From positions 170,859,456 through 170,923,455 of the forward strand of contig CM030363.1 in the NCBI GenBank assembly GCA_017893485.1: a stretch of DNA of 64,000 nt, written 5' to 3'. This document shows, piece by piece, positions 22,184 to 33,112 of the stretch. The notes beneath the pieces are model-generated. The model ran no database searches, had not been told where the DNA came from, and saw only the letters and a list, made by a program, of their open reading frames with translations. Origin of the DNA: Hemerocallis citrina. Lineage: Eukaryota > Streptophyta > Magnoliopsida > Asparagales > Asphodelaceae. Position numbers and translations under genes: made by a program. Within the stretch, counting starts at the first letter, position 1. Every line of letters begins with the position of its first letter.

Positions 22184-22882
22184 TGTTGGGTTTATGTCTT
22201 GCATACGATATTGGATAAGAAGACGATAGGACGATTGAGGGACCGAGACGATTGGAAACATAGTGGAGGCAAGAAACAGTCAGCGGCAGCAACAGCAGAA
22301 GTTGCGGTCGACCATCCCTCTTGTACAGTTGACCGTCCCCTGCACGAAGTCTTCCAGAGAGGATGATAGTCGACCGACTTATTGGTGCGGTCGACCGTTA
22401 GCGGCGCTGATGGGTTTCGGGCTTGAGTCTGGCTGATTCGTAAAAAGCCCAACTTGCTCTTCTAGTTAGATCGTGTGGCTCCTATCGTAGGGTTATCTCT
22501 TATGTACTATCCAATGGCTATTGTAACAAGATATCAACTTAGGGTTTGTCTCTAGATCTATATAAACAATTGTAACGGCTCATAGATCCATATGATTCTA
22601 TTGAGTGCCGAATAGAAGAAGAGAGTACTTCATAGAGAGGGTGAGAGAGTTTCTCCATTGTAAGCAGTATCAAGTTCCAATTAGGCTTGAGAGATGGTCA
22701 TTGTGAGAATTGTAATATTCTTGTAACTTCTCTAGTTGAATAATATCTCGGTTCTTCCTCCCCTGGATTAAGGCGAAAGCCCCAACCGGAACAATTCTTG
22801 TGTGATTGGTGTGATCTAGTCTTGCTTGGTGGTTTGTGTTGATTGTGTCAAAGACTCAACAAGATCCTCATAATTCCTAACA
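22184..22882 (+). repeat. 5' LTR of the outer copia element
   Basis: 699 bp, TGTTGGG...CCTAACA. A TATA box (ctatataaac) lies near 22558. It contains several GGTCGACC-like motifs between 22300 and 22400. Confidence 0.92.
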
Positions 22883-22884
22883 AG

Positions 22885-22896
22885 TGGTATCAGAGC
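22885..22896 (+). promoter_or_regulatory. tRNA-iMet primer binding site
   Basis: TGGTATCAGAGC two bases after the LTR end, the standard plant copia primer site. Confidence 0.9.
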
Positions 22897-22931
22897 AATC
22901 AGGTTCATTGGTTTGTTCGAGTTCCTTGGAG

Positions 22932-24308
22932 ATGGCGAATCAAAAGACGAAGATCAAGCGATCTGACGGTAAGATCAACTTCAATCTATGGATAGTGGAC
23001 ATGTATGATGTTTTGGTTCAGAAGAACTTACACCTTGCCCTAGAAGAGAAGAAACCAACTGACGTAAAGCAGGAGAAGTGGGATGAGATTTGTTTGAATG
23101 CCTTGAGTTTAATCTGATTGCAATTGGCGAACGAAGTCAAGTGTAATATTCTTGAGGAGAAAAGTGCGACGAGTCTATGAGCGAGACTCAAATCTGACTA
23201 CTCGAGGTCATCGTTGCTGGATCGGATGTATTGGAAGAGGAAGCTGTTTAGGTTCTCAATGAAGGAAGGTACCCATCTTCAAGATCATATTGTAGAGTTC
23301 AATAAGGTAATATCTGAGCTGAAGGCAATTAACGCTAATGATCTTAGCGAAGAGGATAAAGCTTTCAACATGATTTATTCACTGCCAACTTTTTATGATC
23401 ACTTGATAACTACCATGCTACATGGGAAATCAGCCAAGGAGACACTTATTATAGCCGGGATGATTAAGGGTCTAAAGGAAGATGAACTAAGAAAGGAGAC
23501 TCATAAAGCAGGGTCTATTCCTTTAGGGTGCTTTGTGGTGGATGGTGATACTTCAATTGGAAGAGATGCGGCACACAAGGGTAAGATTCATTTCCATTAC
23601 TGTAGAGGAGTTGGGCATTACAAGAGACACTGTTGCAAGTGGTTGAATCAGAAGAGTGCTACTAAAGAAGGGGAACAAACCCATATAGTCAGCGCAACTG
23701 AGTCAGGTAATAATGATGATTATTGTCTTCTTATTTCAAGTTCTTCAGATGTGGATTCAAGTTGGTATCTTGATTCAGAAAGTTCTTCTCATATTTGCTC
23801 CGAGAGGGAGATGTTTTCTACTTACAAGTCGTTAACAGGTCGAAGTGTGAGAACGGCTAGAGGTGAGATTTGTGAAGTAATGGGTGAGGGAACAGTTGAA
23901 TTGGAGATGCCAGATAGTAAAGGGTTCACACTAGAAGAGGTCATGCATATTCTTTCGATACAGCAGAATCTTATATCCTTGGGTACTCTTGATGCTCGTG
24001 GCTGCAGGTACATAGCTCGAGGTGGAGTTTTGACATTTTGGGATAGTCGTCGTAAGGTAATGAAGAGTAAGAGGGGAATTGGACAGGGTCAGCACAACCT
24101 CTACCAGCTTTATGGGAGCAGAAAATCTCGACCGAGTGTATGGAAGCCCATTGTTCCTAAAGCATCATATAGTAAGCCATCACTAGAATTACCGATGCGA
24201 GACTGCAACGTTCAAATACCGTTAGAAAGCGGAGAGATCCTTGATGCAGGTGGAGTTCGGGTGGAGGGTGGCACCTCCATGATTACATCTACAAGGGTGT
24301 GCCCTTAA
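22932..24308 (+). pseudogene. gag: Copia gag-protease frame of the outer element, two stops
   Basis: Starts at the ATG at 22932 ('MANQKTKIKR') and keeps one frame to the stop at 24306, with in-frame TGA at 23115 and 23178. The capsid part has 'HIVEFNKVISEL' and 'LIIAGMIKGLKEDEL'. A zinc knuckle follows (CRGVGHYKRHC, about 23601-23635, with the first Cys-x2-Cys shortened). Then 'SSWYLDSESSSHIC' marks the protease, where copia proteases usually have DSGAS/DSGCS; here Gly is replaced by Glu. The frame then goes straight to a Pro/Ser-rich end and the 3' LTR. The TGA at 23115 fits CGA-to-TGA and that at 23178 fits TGG-to-TGA. Confidence 0.85.
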
Positions 24309-24463
24309 GGAGGGCATACAGCTGGAGGAAAACAAGTGGAGGTTTGTTCAACTAGCAAGAGAAGCCATAGAAACATGTTGTTTACAAAGCGGAGAAGAAA
24401 GGTCTAGAAGAGTTTTAAATCACACAGGTATGGATTCAGGCATATGCAATCCAAGGTGAAGAT

Positions 24464-24734
24464 TGTTGGCTTTATGTCTTGCATACGATGTTGGATACGA
24501 AGACGATAAGACGATGGAGGGATCGAGACGATTGGAGACGAAGTGGAGGCGAGAAACAGTCAGCGGCAGCAACAACAGAAGTTGCGGTCGACCGTCCCTC
24601 TTGTGCGGTCAACCGTACCCTGCACAAGGTCTTCCAGAGAAGAGGACAGTCGACCGACTTGTTGGTGTGGTCGACCGTTAGTAGCGCTGATGGGTTTAGG
24701 GCTTGAGTCTAGCTGATTCATGAAAAGCCCAACT
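24464..24734 (+). repeat. 3' LTR of the outer copia element, first part
   Basis: Begins TGTTGGC after 'aaggtgaagat' and matches the first 271 bp of the 5' LTR. Broken by the inner copy after CAACT (24730-24734). Confidence 0.9.
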
Positions 24735-25475
24735 TGTTAAGGATTTCCCACCGAACCCCCCCTCCCCTCCCCCCTCCTTAGGATCTTGTTGAGTTATTCG
24801 ATGCAATCAACACAAACCACCAAGTGCATATGAGATCATACCAAACACACCAAAGCACGCACAAATTTGTCCCGATTGGGGCTTTCGCCTTAATCCGGGG
24901 GAGAAGAAACCTAAGATGTTATTCAACTAGAGTAGATACAAGAATGTTACAATTCTCACCACGACCCTCTCTCAAGCATCACCAGCAAGTACTAGTTGTT
25001 TACAATTAGAGAAACTCTGAAACTTCACCTTCAATGAAGTACTCTCTCTCTTTTTTCTTAATGGAGGCCAATAACAACAATATATAGAGATATAGAGAAA
25101 ACCTAGTTTGATATCTTGATACAATAACCATTGGATATTCCTGAAGAGATAACCCTACGATAGGAGCCGTCAGATCTGACTTGAAGAACAAGTTGGACTT
25201 CTCACGAATCACCAAGATCCGACCCAAATAACCCATCAGCACCGCTGTCGGTCGACCGCACCTCAAGGTCGGTCGACCATCCCCCTCTCGGGAACTTCTA
25301 CAAGTTGGGCGGTCAACCGCACCCCATGTACGGTCGACCGCGCCGTCGACCACAACTCCACCTGCTGCTGCTGCTGGCTGTTTCCCTTGCTTCCACTCCG
25401 TCTCCGATCGTTTCGATTCCTCCATCGTCTCATCGTCTTCTTATCCAATCTCGTATGCAAGACATAAACTCAACA
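24735..25475 (-). repeat. 3' LTR of the inner copia element
   Basis: 741 bp; on the plus strand it opens TGTTAAGG and closes CTCAACA. Includes a C-rich stretch (24757-24780) and four or five GGTCGACC-like motifs (25250-25350). Confidence 0.88.
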
Positions 25476-25631
25476 ATCTCTACCTTGGATTGCATACGCA
25501 TGAATCCATACATGTGTGATTTAAAATCTTCTAGAATCTTTTCCTTCTCTTCTTGCAAACAACTCGTTTCAATGGCTTCCTCTGCTAGTTGAATCTATCT
25601 CCACCTGTTTTTCTCCCGTTGTATGCCCCCC

Positions 25632-27022
25632 TCAAGGGCACACCCCAGTAGATGTAATCATGAAGGTGCCACCCTTCACACGAACTCCACCTACCTTAAG
25701 GCTCTCTCCACCTTCCGATGATATTCGAACATCGCAGTCTCGCTCGGATAATTCTAGTGACGGCATACTAGATGATGCTTTAGGCACAATGGGCTTCAAA
25801 CCACTTGGCCAAGGTTTCCTGTTTCCACAAAGCTGGTAGAGGTTGTGCTGATCCTGCCTAATCTCCCTCTTATCCTTCATCACCTTGCGATAACTTTCCC
25901 AAACTGAACGAACTCCACCTGGATCTGTGTACCTGCAGTCCAAGCTTCTAGAGTTCTCACGGAAATAAGGCTCCGCTTCATCAAAGGAATATGCATGCCC
26001 TCCTCTAGTGTGTGATCCCTTCCATTTATCATCTTCGACTCATTAGTTTTCTCACCTCTTACTTCACAAGTCTTTTCAATCTTCGTTCTCACACAACGAC
26101 ATAAGGCAAACTTGTAAGTAGAAACCATTACTTCACAAATCTTATCAAACTTCGTTTCCACACAACGATATAATGCGAATTTGCAAGTAGAAACCATCTC
26201 CCTCTCAGAGCAAACTTGAGAAGAACTAACCGAATCAAAAGAATAATCGGAATTCACATCTAAAGAACTTGAAACAAAAGCACTATTTAAGCCTTCACCT
26301 GATTCAGCAGCACTGAATTTAGCACCTCTCTGACTCAATCGCTTGCAACAGTCTCTCATGTAATGCTCAATTCCTTTGCACTGGTGGCCACGGACCTTAC
26401 CCCGACATACACTTTTCCTTCCAATCAAAGTACAATCCACCTCCAAGCAACTCACAGAAGTTGACGCCGATTTCTGACTCTCCTTCCTAAGTGCATCCTC
26501 CTCCAACCCCTTGATCATACCTGCTATGAAAAACTTCTTCTTGGTAGATTTCTCGCCTAGCATGGTTATCATGTTGGGTGGATTTGATGGTGAATATATT
26601 GAGTTGAAAACCCTTAGATCATTTGCGTTGAATGCCCTCATTTCAGATAACTCCATATTGAACTCCACTTCATGATCTAGAAGAGCGGTATTTTCCTTCA
26701 TTGAGAAACCCCACAACTTTCTTCGCTGGTACATTCGAACTTGTGATGACGATCCTGAGTAGTCAGTTCTGAATCTTGCCCAAAGACTCGCCGTACTTCT
26801 CCTATACCTGACTTCGTTCATCGATGACAACCGAATTAAATCCAAGGCTTCTGAACACATCTTCTTCCACTTCTCCTGCTTTGTGCCGATTGGTCTCCCT
26901 TTATCTCCTTCTAGGACTAGATCCAAGTCCTGTTGAACTGATGCTTCATGCATGTCCACCTTCAAGAGATTAAAGTTGATCTTGCCTTTGAACCGCTTGA
27001 TCTTCGTGATTTGATCTGCCAT
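25632..27022 (-). pseudogene. gag: Copia gag-protease frame of the inner element
   Basis: On the minus strand from the ATG at 27022 ('MADQITKIKRF'). It parallels the outer element's gag: 'FIAGMIKGLEEDALRKE', a degenerate knuckle ('GIEHYMRDC') and a degraded protease site ('SFDSVSSSQVC'). A 69-bp in-frame duplication (about 26062-26200) repeats a segment with 'KFALYRCV'/'KFALCRCV'. A frame change near 25900 moves the C-terminal part into another frame that ends at 25632 with 'MITSTGVCP', nearly identical to the outer element's 'MITSTRVCP'. No polymerase domain. Confidence 0.82.
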
Positions 27023-27059
27023 CATCTCCAAGGAACTCGAACAAACCCTTGAACCCGAA

Positions 27060-27071
27060 GCTCTGATACCA
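27060..27071 (-). promoter_or_regulatory. tRNA-iMet primer binding site of the inner copia element
   Basis: TGGTATCAGAGC on the minus strand, immediately after the 5' LTR. Confidence 0.88.
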
Positions 27072-27073
27072 AT

Positions 27074-27798
27074 TATTAGGGATTTCCCACCGAACCCCCC
27101 CCTTTAGGATCTTGTTAAATTATTCGATGCAATCAACACAAACCACCAAGTGCATATGAGATCATACCAAACACACCAAAGCACACACAAATTTGTCCAG
27201 ATTGGAGCTTTCGCCTTAATCTGGAGGAGAAAAAATCCAAGATGTTATTCAACTAGAGTAGATACAAGAATATTATAATTTTCACCACTACATTCTCTCA
27301 AGTATTACCAGCAAGTACTAGTTGTTTACAATTAGAGAAACTCTCAAGCTTCGCCTTCAATGAAGTACGCTCTCTCTTTTTTCTCAATGGAGGCCAATAA
27401 CAATAATATATAGAGATCTAGAGAAAACCTAGTTTGATATCTTGATACAATAACTATTGAATATTCCTGAAGAGATAACCCTACGATAGGAGCCGTCAGA
27501 TCTGACTTGAAGAACAAGTTGAGTTTCTCACGAATTACCAAGATCCAACTCAAATAACCCATCAGCGCTGCTGTCGGTCGACAGCACCTCATGGTTGATC
27601 GACCGTCCCCCTCTCGGGAACTTCTACAAGTTGGGCGGTCGACCGCACCCCATGTACGGTCGACCACGCAGTCGACCGCAACTCCACCTGCTACTGTTGA
27701 TTGTTTCTCTTGCTTCCACTCCGTCTCCGATCGTCTCGATTCCTCCATCGTCTCATCGTCTTCTTATCCAATCTCGTATGCAAGACATAAACCCAACA
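27074..27798 (-). repeat. 5' LTR of the inner copia element
   Basis: Matches 24735-25475 along its length; the terminal TG seen on the plus strand at 24735 is TA here (27074), a point change. Confidence 0.88.
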
Positions 27799-27803
27799 CA
27801 ACT

Positions 27804-28240
27804 TGCTCTTCAAGTTAGATCGTGTGGCTCCTATCGTAGGGTTATCTCTTATGTACTATCCAATGGCTATTGCACCAAGATATCAACTTAGGGTTTGTCT
27901 CTAGATCTATATAAACAGTTGTAACGGCTCATAGATCCATATGATTCTATTGAGTACCGAATAGAAGAAGAGAGTATTTCATAGAGAGGGTGAGAGAGTT
28001 TCTCCATTGTAAGCAGCATCAAGTTCCAATTAGGCTTGAGAGATGGTCATGGTGAGAATTGTAATATTCTTGTATCTTCTCTAGTTGAATAATATCTCGG
28101 TTCTTCCTCTCCTGGATTAAGGCGAAAGTCCCAACCGGAACAATTCTTGTGTGCTTTGTGTGATTTGTGTGGTCTAGTCTTGCTTGGTGGTTTGTGTTGA
28201 TTATGTCAAAGACTCAACAAGATACTCCTAATTCCTAACA
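27804..28240 (+). repeat. 3' LTR of the outer copia element, second part
   Basis: Resumes after the CAACT duplication and matches the last ~437 bp of the 5' LTR, ending CCTAACA and followed by AGTCA. Confidence 0.9.
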
Positions 28241-28245
28241 AGTCA

Positions 28246-28466
28246 TCATGGTAATATCTCACGAAAGTCTAAGCGCACGTTGGATTTTTCCTATTTCTCC
28301 AAGAGATCCACCCCCACAGTCAAGGAGCTAGGTTTTTCACGAATATGCCAAGCGGACTTGTAAATATACCAAATCGGTTGAATGAAAGAATAGTGCATGA
28401 ATAGATGATTATTTGACTCCTTGTGGTTTTTACACAGAACACATTTCTTACCCAAAGCTAGATTTT
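28246..28466 (-). mobile_element. L1-type LINE remnant, zinc-binding region
   Basis: On the minus strand the frame reads 'GKKCVLCKNHKESNNHLFMH' and 'IWYIYKSAWHI', the reverse-transcriptase zinc-binding region of plant L1 elements. It joins 21360-22183 across the copia insertion. A T-run and a repeated 'agctagatt' (28461, 28494) mark its other border. Confidence 0.72.
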
Positions 28467-29312
28467 TTTTTTACTAAGGATCTCAACCGTGAGAAGCTAG
28501 ATTATTGTGATGTGAAGAAAGTTTGTTTGAATACAATTGCAATTTCCCTCAACCCTTCTTCAACTTCGAAGTTTTAGCTTAGTAGCAGAAACTTTCACAT
28601 GCTATCAGAGCAACTCAATCCAGGATCGAATCCCACCGACTACGCTATTTAAATGCAGATTTTAAAAATTAAAAAAAATACTGCTACGTATTGTCCAGGT
28701 CACTGCCCACAATTTGTACTTCGAAGTTTTAATCTTGTGGCTGATCCTGTTCTCTATTCTGAAGGTATTCTTCCTGATGAGGATGTGTTCGTTGATTTCT
28801 TTGAAGTGGTAGACTCTCCGGTTGTTGATTCTAATTTATCTCCAGTTTTGGTTACTCCTGCTGTGGGTGGGCCTGATGCTGGTGATGTCCCTGTCACTGG
28901 TACTGAAGCTTCTTCGTTTGCTGCTACTGATCCTGTTGAAGACAATATGGATATTGATCCTATTTCATCTACTTTGGAATCTATTTCTTCGATGTCTTCC
29001 CATGATCAGGAGTACATTACTTGGATTCTTCTGGTCTCCTCTTTTCAAGCTGCCTCTGAGCGTGGTGTGACTCATGAGGGGAGCCCTTCGGTGGTGCCTG
29101 ATCCTTGATTTTATCCTTTATGTAGTAGTTATTATTTTGGATTCTGAAACTCTTAACTTCTCTGAGCCCTCCTGGTTGCTTTTTGTTTGTGAAGCCTTAT
29201 GCATCTTTTGCACCAGTTTGTGCTTTCTACTGGTTGTATTGACTTGGTTTAGTTTTTATATATTTTGCCGGCTGGGATCGTGTAGGATTCCATCCTTTTA
29301 TAATAAAAAAAA
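28467..29312 (+). other. Poly(A)-ended segment with an unassigned open frame
   Basis: Contains an open frame at 28653-29108 (acidic, Pro/Val/Ser-rich, with no domain I recognise) followed by non-coding T-rich sequence and an A-run at 29302-29311. The A-tail suggests a 5'-truncated retroposed sequence. I cannot name its source. Confidence 0.35.
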
Positions 29313-29463
29313 AATTTAATTTAGTGGCAGGGTTATTCTATTTTACTTCATGAACATAGAACACAGATTGCAGTAGTATATTAAAGAACTGGGGACCATT
29401 CTGGGATATGAAGACTTTCAGGTTCAATGAACCGGATTGCATTAGTTGTTGTTATCTTGACCT

Positions 29464-29608
29464 ATGAAGGCTTGGCATGGGATTGTTCTTGGGTTTATCC
29501 TACCACTTGCAGTACTCACTTTGACATTGCATGCAGTTAGCTTCAAGAGTATGGCACCATATGAAGCTGTCCTCATTGAGAATTTGAGAGTCATAGATCT
29601 GAATCATT
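29464..29608 (+). other. Possible isolated exon with a hydrophobic N-terminus
   Basis: ATG at 29464 followed by a hydrophobic stretch ('GIVLGFILPLAVLTLTLHA') and ending at a good donor (catt|gtaagt) at 29609. The frame is not recognised. It could be a first exon of a lost or separate gene, or chance. Confidence 0.22.
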
Positions 29609-29809
29609 GTAAGTCATACTTCTTACTTATAATTTACATCGTATTTTACTAGGATTACTTCTTTTTCACACTTCTTCTTATAAAAGACTTGGAATTTGAC
29701 TGGTGGCTTTGGATCATGTGGTTTATTCTAAGGTATTGTCCGAATATCCAAACTGCTTTTTATAGTGAGAACAACTGGGAGTATAGTGGGTAACTGCTTC
29801 TACTTTTGG

Positions 29810-29890
29810 AAAATATTTAGCCAAATACCCCACTTCCTAAAAGATTTAGCCAAATACCCCACTTTTATAAAATATTTAGCCAACTACCTC
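29810..29890 (+). repeat. Three short direct repeats left of the pararetrovirus
   Basis: Three versions of 'atttagccaaataccccact', about 30-33 bp apart. An inverted, more diverged pair lies on the other side of the viral copy (37611-37670). Confidence 0.7.
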
Positions 29891-30022
29891 TTTTAATTAT
29901 AATAACCATAAAGCAAAATTTTATATACAACCCTATTTAAAAATTATAAACTATAATACACCTTACCCTTATAAAAGCTGGATAATTCACAGAAAATAAA
30001 GAAACTTAAATTAAAAAATCTT

Positions 30023-31560
30023 TCAAAATTCAAGATTAGATACGTTGATAAAAGATTAGTAGAGAGTAAGCATATTGCTAGTAAAGAAATATCAGAATAC
30101 ATATTACTAACAATAAAAGTAACTAATCAACTACCTAAAGAGATACAAAAAGAAATAGCATACAAAGTATTAGATTACAGAAACGAAGAAGCAAGTTGGT
30201 ATTACCAACACCTACTAGCAGAAAAAATAATAGAACATGGACCAAAAGGTTTATATGCTAAACATACAAGAGTTGGAAGAAGATTGCAATGGTCCTGAAA
30301 TGTTTAGTGATATAAGAAAAGATTTAAGAATCATAAATAAAAATATAAAAGAACTAGGAAGATATATGACTGACTATCCAGAAGAAGAATTGGGCATAAC
30401 ATAAGAAGGAATGAAAGAACTAGAAGCCATAACAAAACTTAATATAAATATCTTGGAAATAGAAGATTTAATGGCAAATCCTAATTCAGAAGAAGTACAA
30501 GAAGCTTTGAAAAATCTAGATATAACAAACGAGGAAATAAAAATGGACCAAGATAAGATTATTGAAAAACCTTCAGAAATTCCAAGTAACATGTATGAAT
30601 TCCTAAGACCACCACCTAACAAAAAACCTTACCAATTACCATGGAAATGGCAAAACACAAAAAGAAGAATGCAACTAGGAAAAGATAAAGAAAAAGAAAC
30701 CTCAAAATACGAACCTACAGAACACTACGAAAAAAGAATAGCAGGAAATGGAGAATGGTTAGACCTAGATTGCGTAAAAGACGTAGATAGGACAATTGAA
30801 GAATGGGTAAAAGCGTCACTAATAGTAGGATTTAGGCAAAACCTTAATGAAAATGCATTTGAGAAATTTATAGAAGCCACATTTATGGGTGTAGTAGAAA
30901 AATGGTGGAATGAGCTAGAGGAAGAAGAGAGAAATACTATTAGAAAATCAAGACCAATTGATGATAGATGAACTGAAGAAAGCTCAGCTCAACGGACGTT
31001 AGGTTTAAAAGAAATAATTACTAATTACGAAAAAGCAATAAGAACCGAATTCAGTGTATACGATAAAGGAGAAAAACACACTATATATAAAAAGAATCAA
31101 GCAAGATGGAGACTAAGTAACCTAGAAATATGCGACATGTGCCATTTTGACAACTACGCTTGTGAATTCCGAGAATATTATCAAGACAGTTATTATACAA
31201 AAGAAGAACGGAGTCCAATTTTAGACTCATTCTTTCTAAAACTACATGATCCATGGAGTATAAACATATATAGTGCATACATAAGTGAGAAAGTGAAGCC
31301 AGAAGTAGACACTTTAGGGTATAGAACGCAATTGTAAAAGATTATAGAGACAAAGTATGTCAAGATGCTAGAGCAACAATGAAATATTATAGAACCTATA
31401 AACAAAGAATTTGTTGTGAGGATGCAAGACCAAATCATTGGGGATGCAATAATAACTATAAATACACAAAGAAGAATAATCACAAATTCCAAAAATACAA
31501 ACCAAAATATAGGAAAACTTTTAAGAGATATAGGAAACCTTTAAAAAATACTTTAGAAAA
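30023..31560 (+). pseudogene. Pararetroviral coat-protein region, broken
   Basis: Coding sequence runs from about 30023 with a stop at 30296, a frame change, a stop at 30402, a stop at 30969 and a stop at 31335 with further frame changes. Recognisable parts are a Trp-rich 'VVEKWWNEL' segment (about 30894-30920), 'CDMCHFDNYACEF' (about 31131-31169), 'DTLGYR', and a very basic Lys/Arg/Tyr-rich tract with a 'GCNNN' segment (about 31444-31560). Together these are the core and nucleic-acid-binding tail of caulimovirid coat proteins. The first visible codons lie close to the left border, and I see no clear original start. It is followed directly by the zinc knuckle in the next frame. Confidence 0.75.
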
Positions 31561-32677
31561 ATGAAGAAAAATAAAAATAGGCAGTATACGAAAAATTCAA
31601 AAAAATGTAATTGTTACATATGTGGAGAGGTAGGACATATATCACCAAATTGTCCTAAAAGAATGAAAAAAGAAAATGTAAAATACGTAGAAGAAATTGA
31701 AGAAATGAATAACATAAATTATGAACCCATAGAATATGATGAAGAATGGTCAGAAATAAGTGAAGATGAAGAAATAATGGTAATGGAAGAAGATAGTGGA
31801 AGTAGTGAAGGTGAAACAGAAGAATGTGAAATAAACGTGATAATAGACCTAGCAGAAATAGGAGAACCCTCAGAAAGAGAAGAAAACAATGAAAAACTAA
31901 GAGAAAGAATGTGCTTTGACATACAAAAATACGATAAAATTAGAGAGACCAAATTAGATATAAATCCAAAAGAAATTTTTATACTACCAATATTTGAAAG
32001 AAAGAAAAGTATCATCGTAATAGCTAGAAATAATGAACAACCTATAGACATTGAACAAGCACAAGGCAAAACCATAATCCCATTAATAACCGAAAGAATA
32101 ATAAGACAGGAGATGGAAAAAATAAGTGAAAAGACCAGAAAAACATTAAGGCACATATATTTAGGAGTTGTACAAATAATAATAAAAGCCTATTTTAAGG
32201 AAGGAATAAATACACCCCTCGAAATATACCTAATGGATGATAGGATAATATCAAGTACACAAGATGCCTTAATAGGAATAGTACAAAGAAACTTAATGTA
32301 CCAAAAGATAAAGTTCACAATAAAACCTAATTTCTCTATAAGCATGGCAGAAGAAAATAAAGATAAAAGTCTAGTCATGTATCATAGGTTATCAGGCATA
32401 GAAATGATAGAAAAAAAACAAAGTCATGAGTATACAAATAAGAAACATTTATGCTTTCACCAGCAAACACGAGGTAAAGAACAGAAATACAGATAATTTT
32501 AAAATAGAGCCTCTGTTTAGCGAAATCATTAGATACAAACCAGCTAGAGAAAATCCTGAAATGACTATACCAAATTATATAGAATTCGACTTTAATAAAG
32601 CAAAAGAAACTGCAAAAGGAAAAGCACCACAAATAATATTCGGAAAGAGATCACTATCAATAAGAAATAAACAATAA
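31561..32677 (+). pseudogene. Pararetroviral zinc knuckle and movement-protein domain, one frameshift
   Basis: The frame from 31561 opens with a CCHC knuckle (CYICGEVGHISPNC, about 31612-31653), the end of the coat protein, then an acidic linker, then a movement-protein domain with 'YLGVVQIIIKAYFKEG', 'PLEIYLMDDRI', 'ALIGIV..NL' and 'KIKFTI'. These match the 30K-superfamily core of caulimovirids, which lets virus pass plasmodesmata. After a frame change near 32420-32490 the C-terminal part continues to 32675 (TAA). Knuckle and movement domain lie in the same open frame, so their order is certain in this copy. Confidence 0.8.
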
Positions 32678-32739
32678 GCATTGGAATTAATACCAATAAT
32701 AAATACATTAGAATACCAAAACAATAACCAATTTTAAAT

Positions 32740-33112
32740 TGAAATAGAATATTATGACAATGAAAAATGGAATAAACAAATAGCCTTAGCAGATACAGGA
32801 GCTACCAATTCACATATTAAACAAACAAATATAAAAACCACTGAATTAATAACATTAGAAAACCCATACTACTACCTAGACTATTATAATAATAGACATC
32901 CAATTGTACATAAAATCATACTACCACTAAGGATAAATGGTAGAAAGGAAATATTATTACACTTATACGTAGACCCAGAACACCATGTTAATGATATGTA
33001 GTTAGGAACTGACTTCCTTACATCAGTACAACCATACTCTATTCAAGAAGAAAAAATCACAATAATAGTAAACAATGAAAGCATGATAATAAATAGGATA
33101 TTGGACAAATGA
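32740..33112 (+). pseudogene. First retropepsin-like (DTGA) domain at the end of the viral capsid-movement frame
   Basis: In the same frame as the C-terminal movement-protein part: 'ALADTGATNSH' (Asp codon at 32792) and, after an in-frame TAG at about 32999, 'LGTDFL'. These are the two hallmark segments of a retroviral-type aspartic protease fold. The frame ends with a TGA at 33110 that overlaps the ATG of the polymerase frame at 33109 (ATGA). A second, separate DTGA domain begins the polymerase. Whether this first domain had protease activity cannot be told from sequence. Confidence 0.65.

Larger units (their letters stand above)
24735..27798 (-). mobile_element. Second copy of the gag-protease copia family, inverted, nested in the 3' LTR of the first
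   Basis: 3064 bp with LTRs at 27074-27798 (5') and 24735-25475 (3') on the minus strand, and a perfect target duplication CAACT (24730-24734, 27799-27803). The primer site TGGTATCAGAGC on the minus strand is at 27060-27071. The internal region again codes only gag and protease and ends with the same C-terminal segment as the outer element, so the two share one internally deleted ancestor. Confidence 0.92.
22184..28240 (+). mobile_element. Ty1/copia-type non-autonomous element with gag and protease only, interrupted by a second copy
   Basis: LTRs: 22184-22882 and 24464-24734 plus 27804-28240 (the 3' LTR is split by another insertion). Ends are TGTTGG...CTAACA. A perfect target duplication AGTCA flanks it (22179-22183, 28241-28245). 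The initiator tRNA-Met primer site TGGTATCAGAGC follows the 5' LTR. The internal region is only about 1.6 kb and has gag and a protease-like domain, with no integrase, reverse transcriptase or RNase H. The element lies inside a minus-strand LINE remnant. Confidence 0.92.

Noticed and set aside
22885..22896. TGGTATCAGAGC taken as a tRNA gene trace (also at 27060 and 37392)
   Set aside because: These are primer binding sites complementary to tRNA-Met; no cloverleaf surrounds them.
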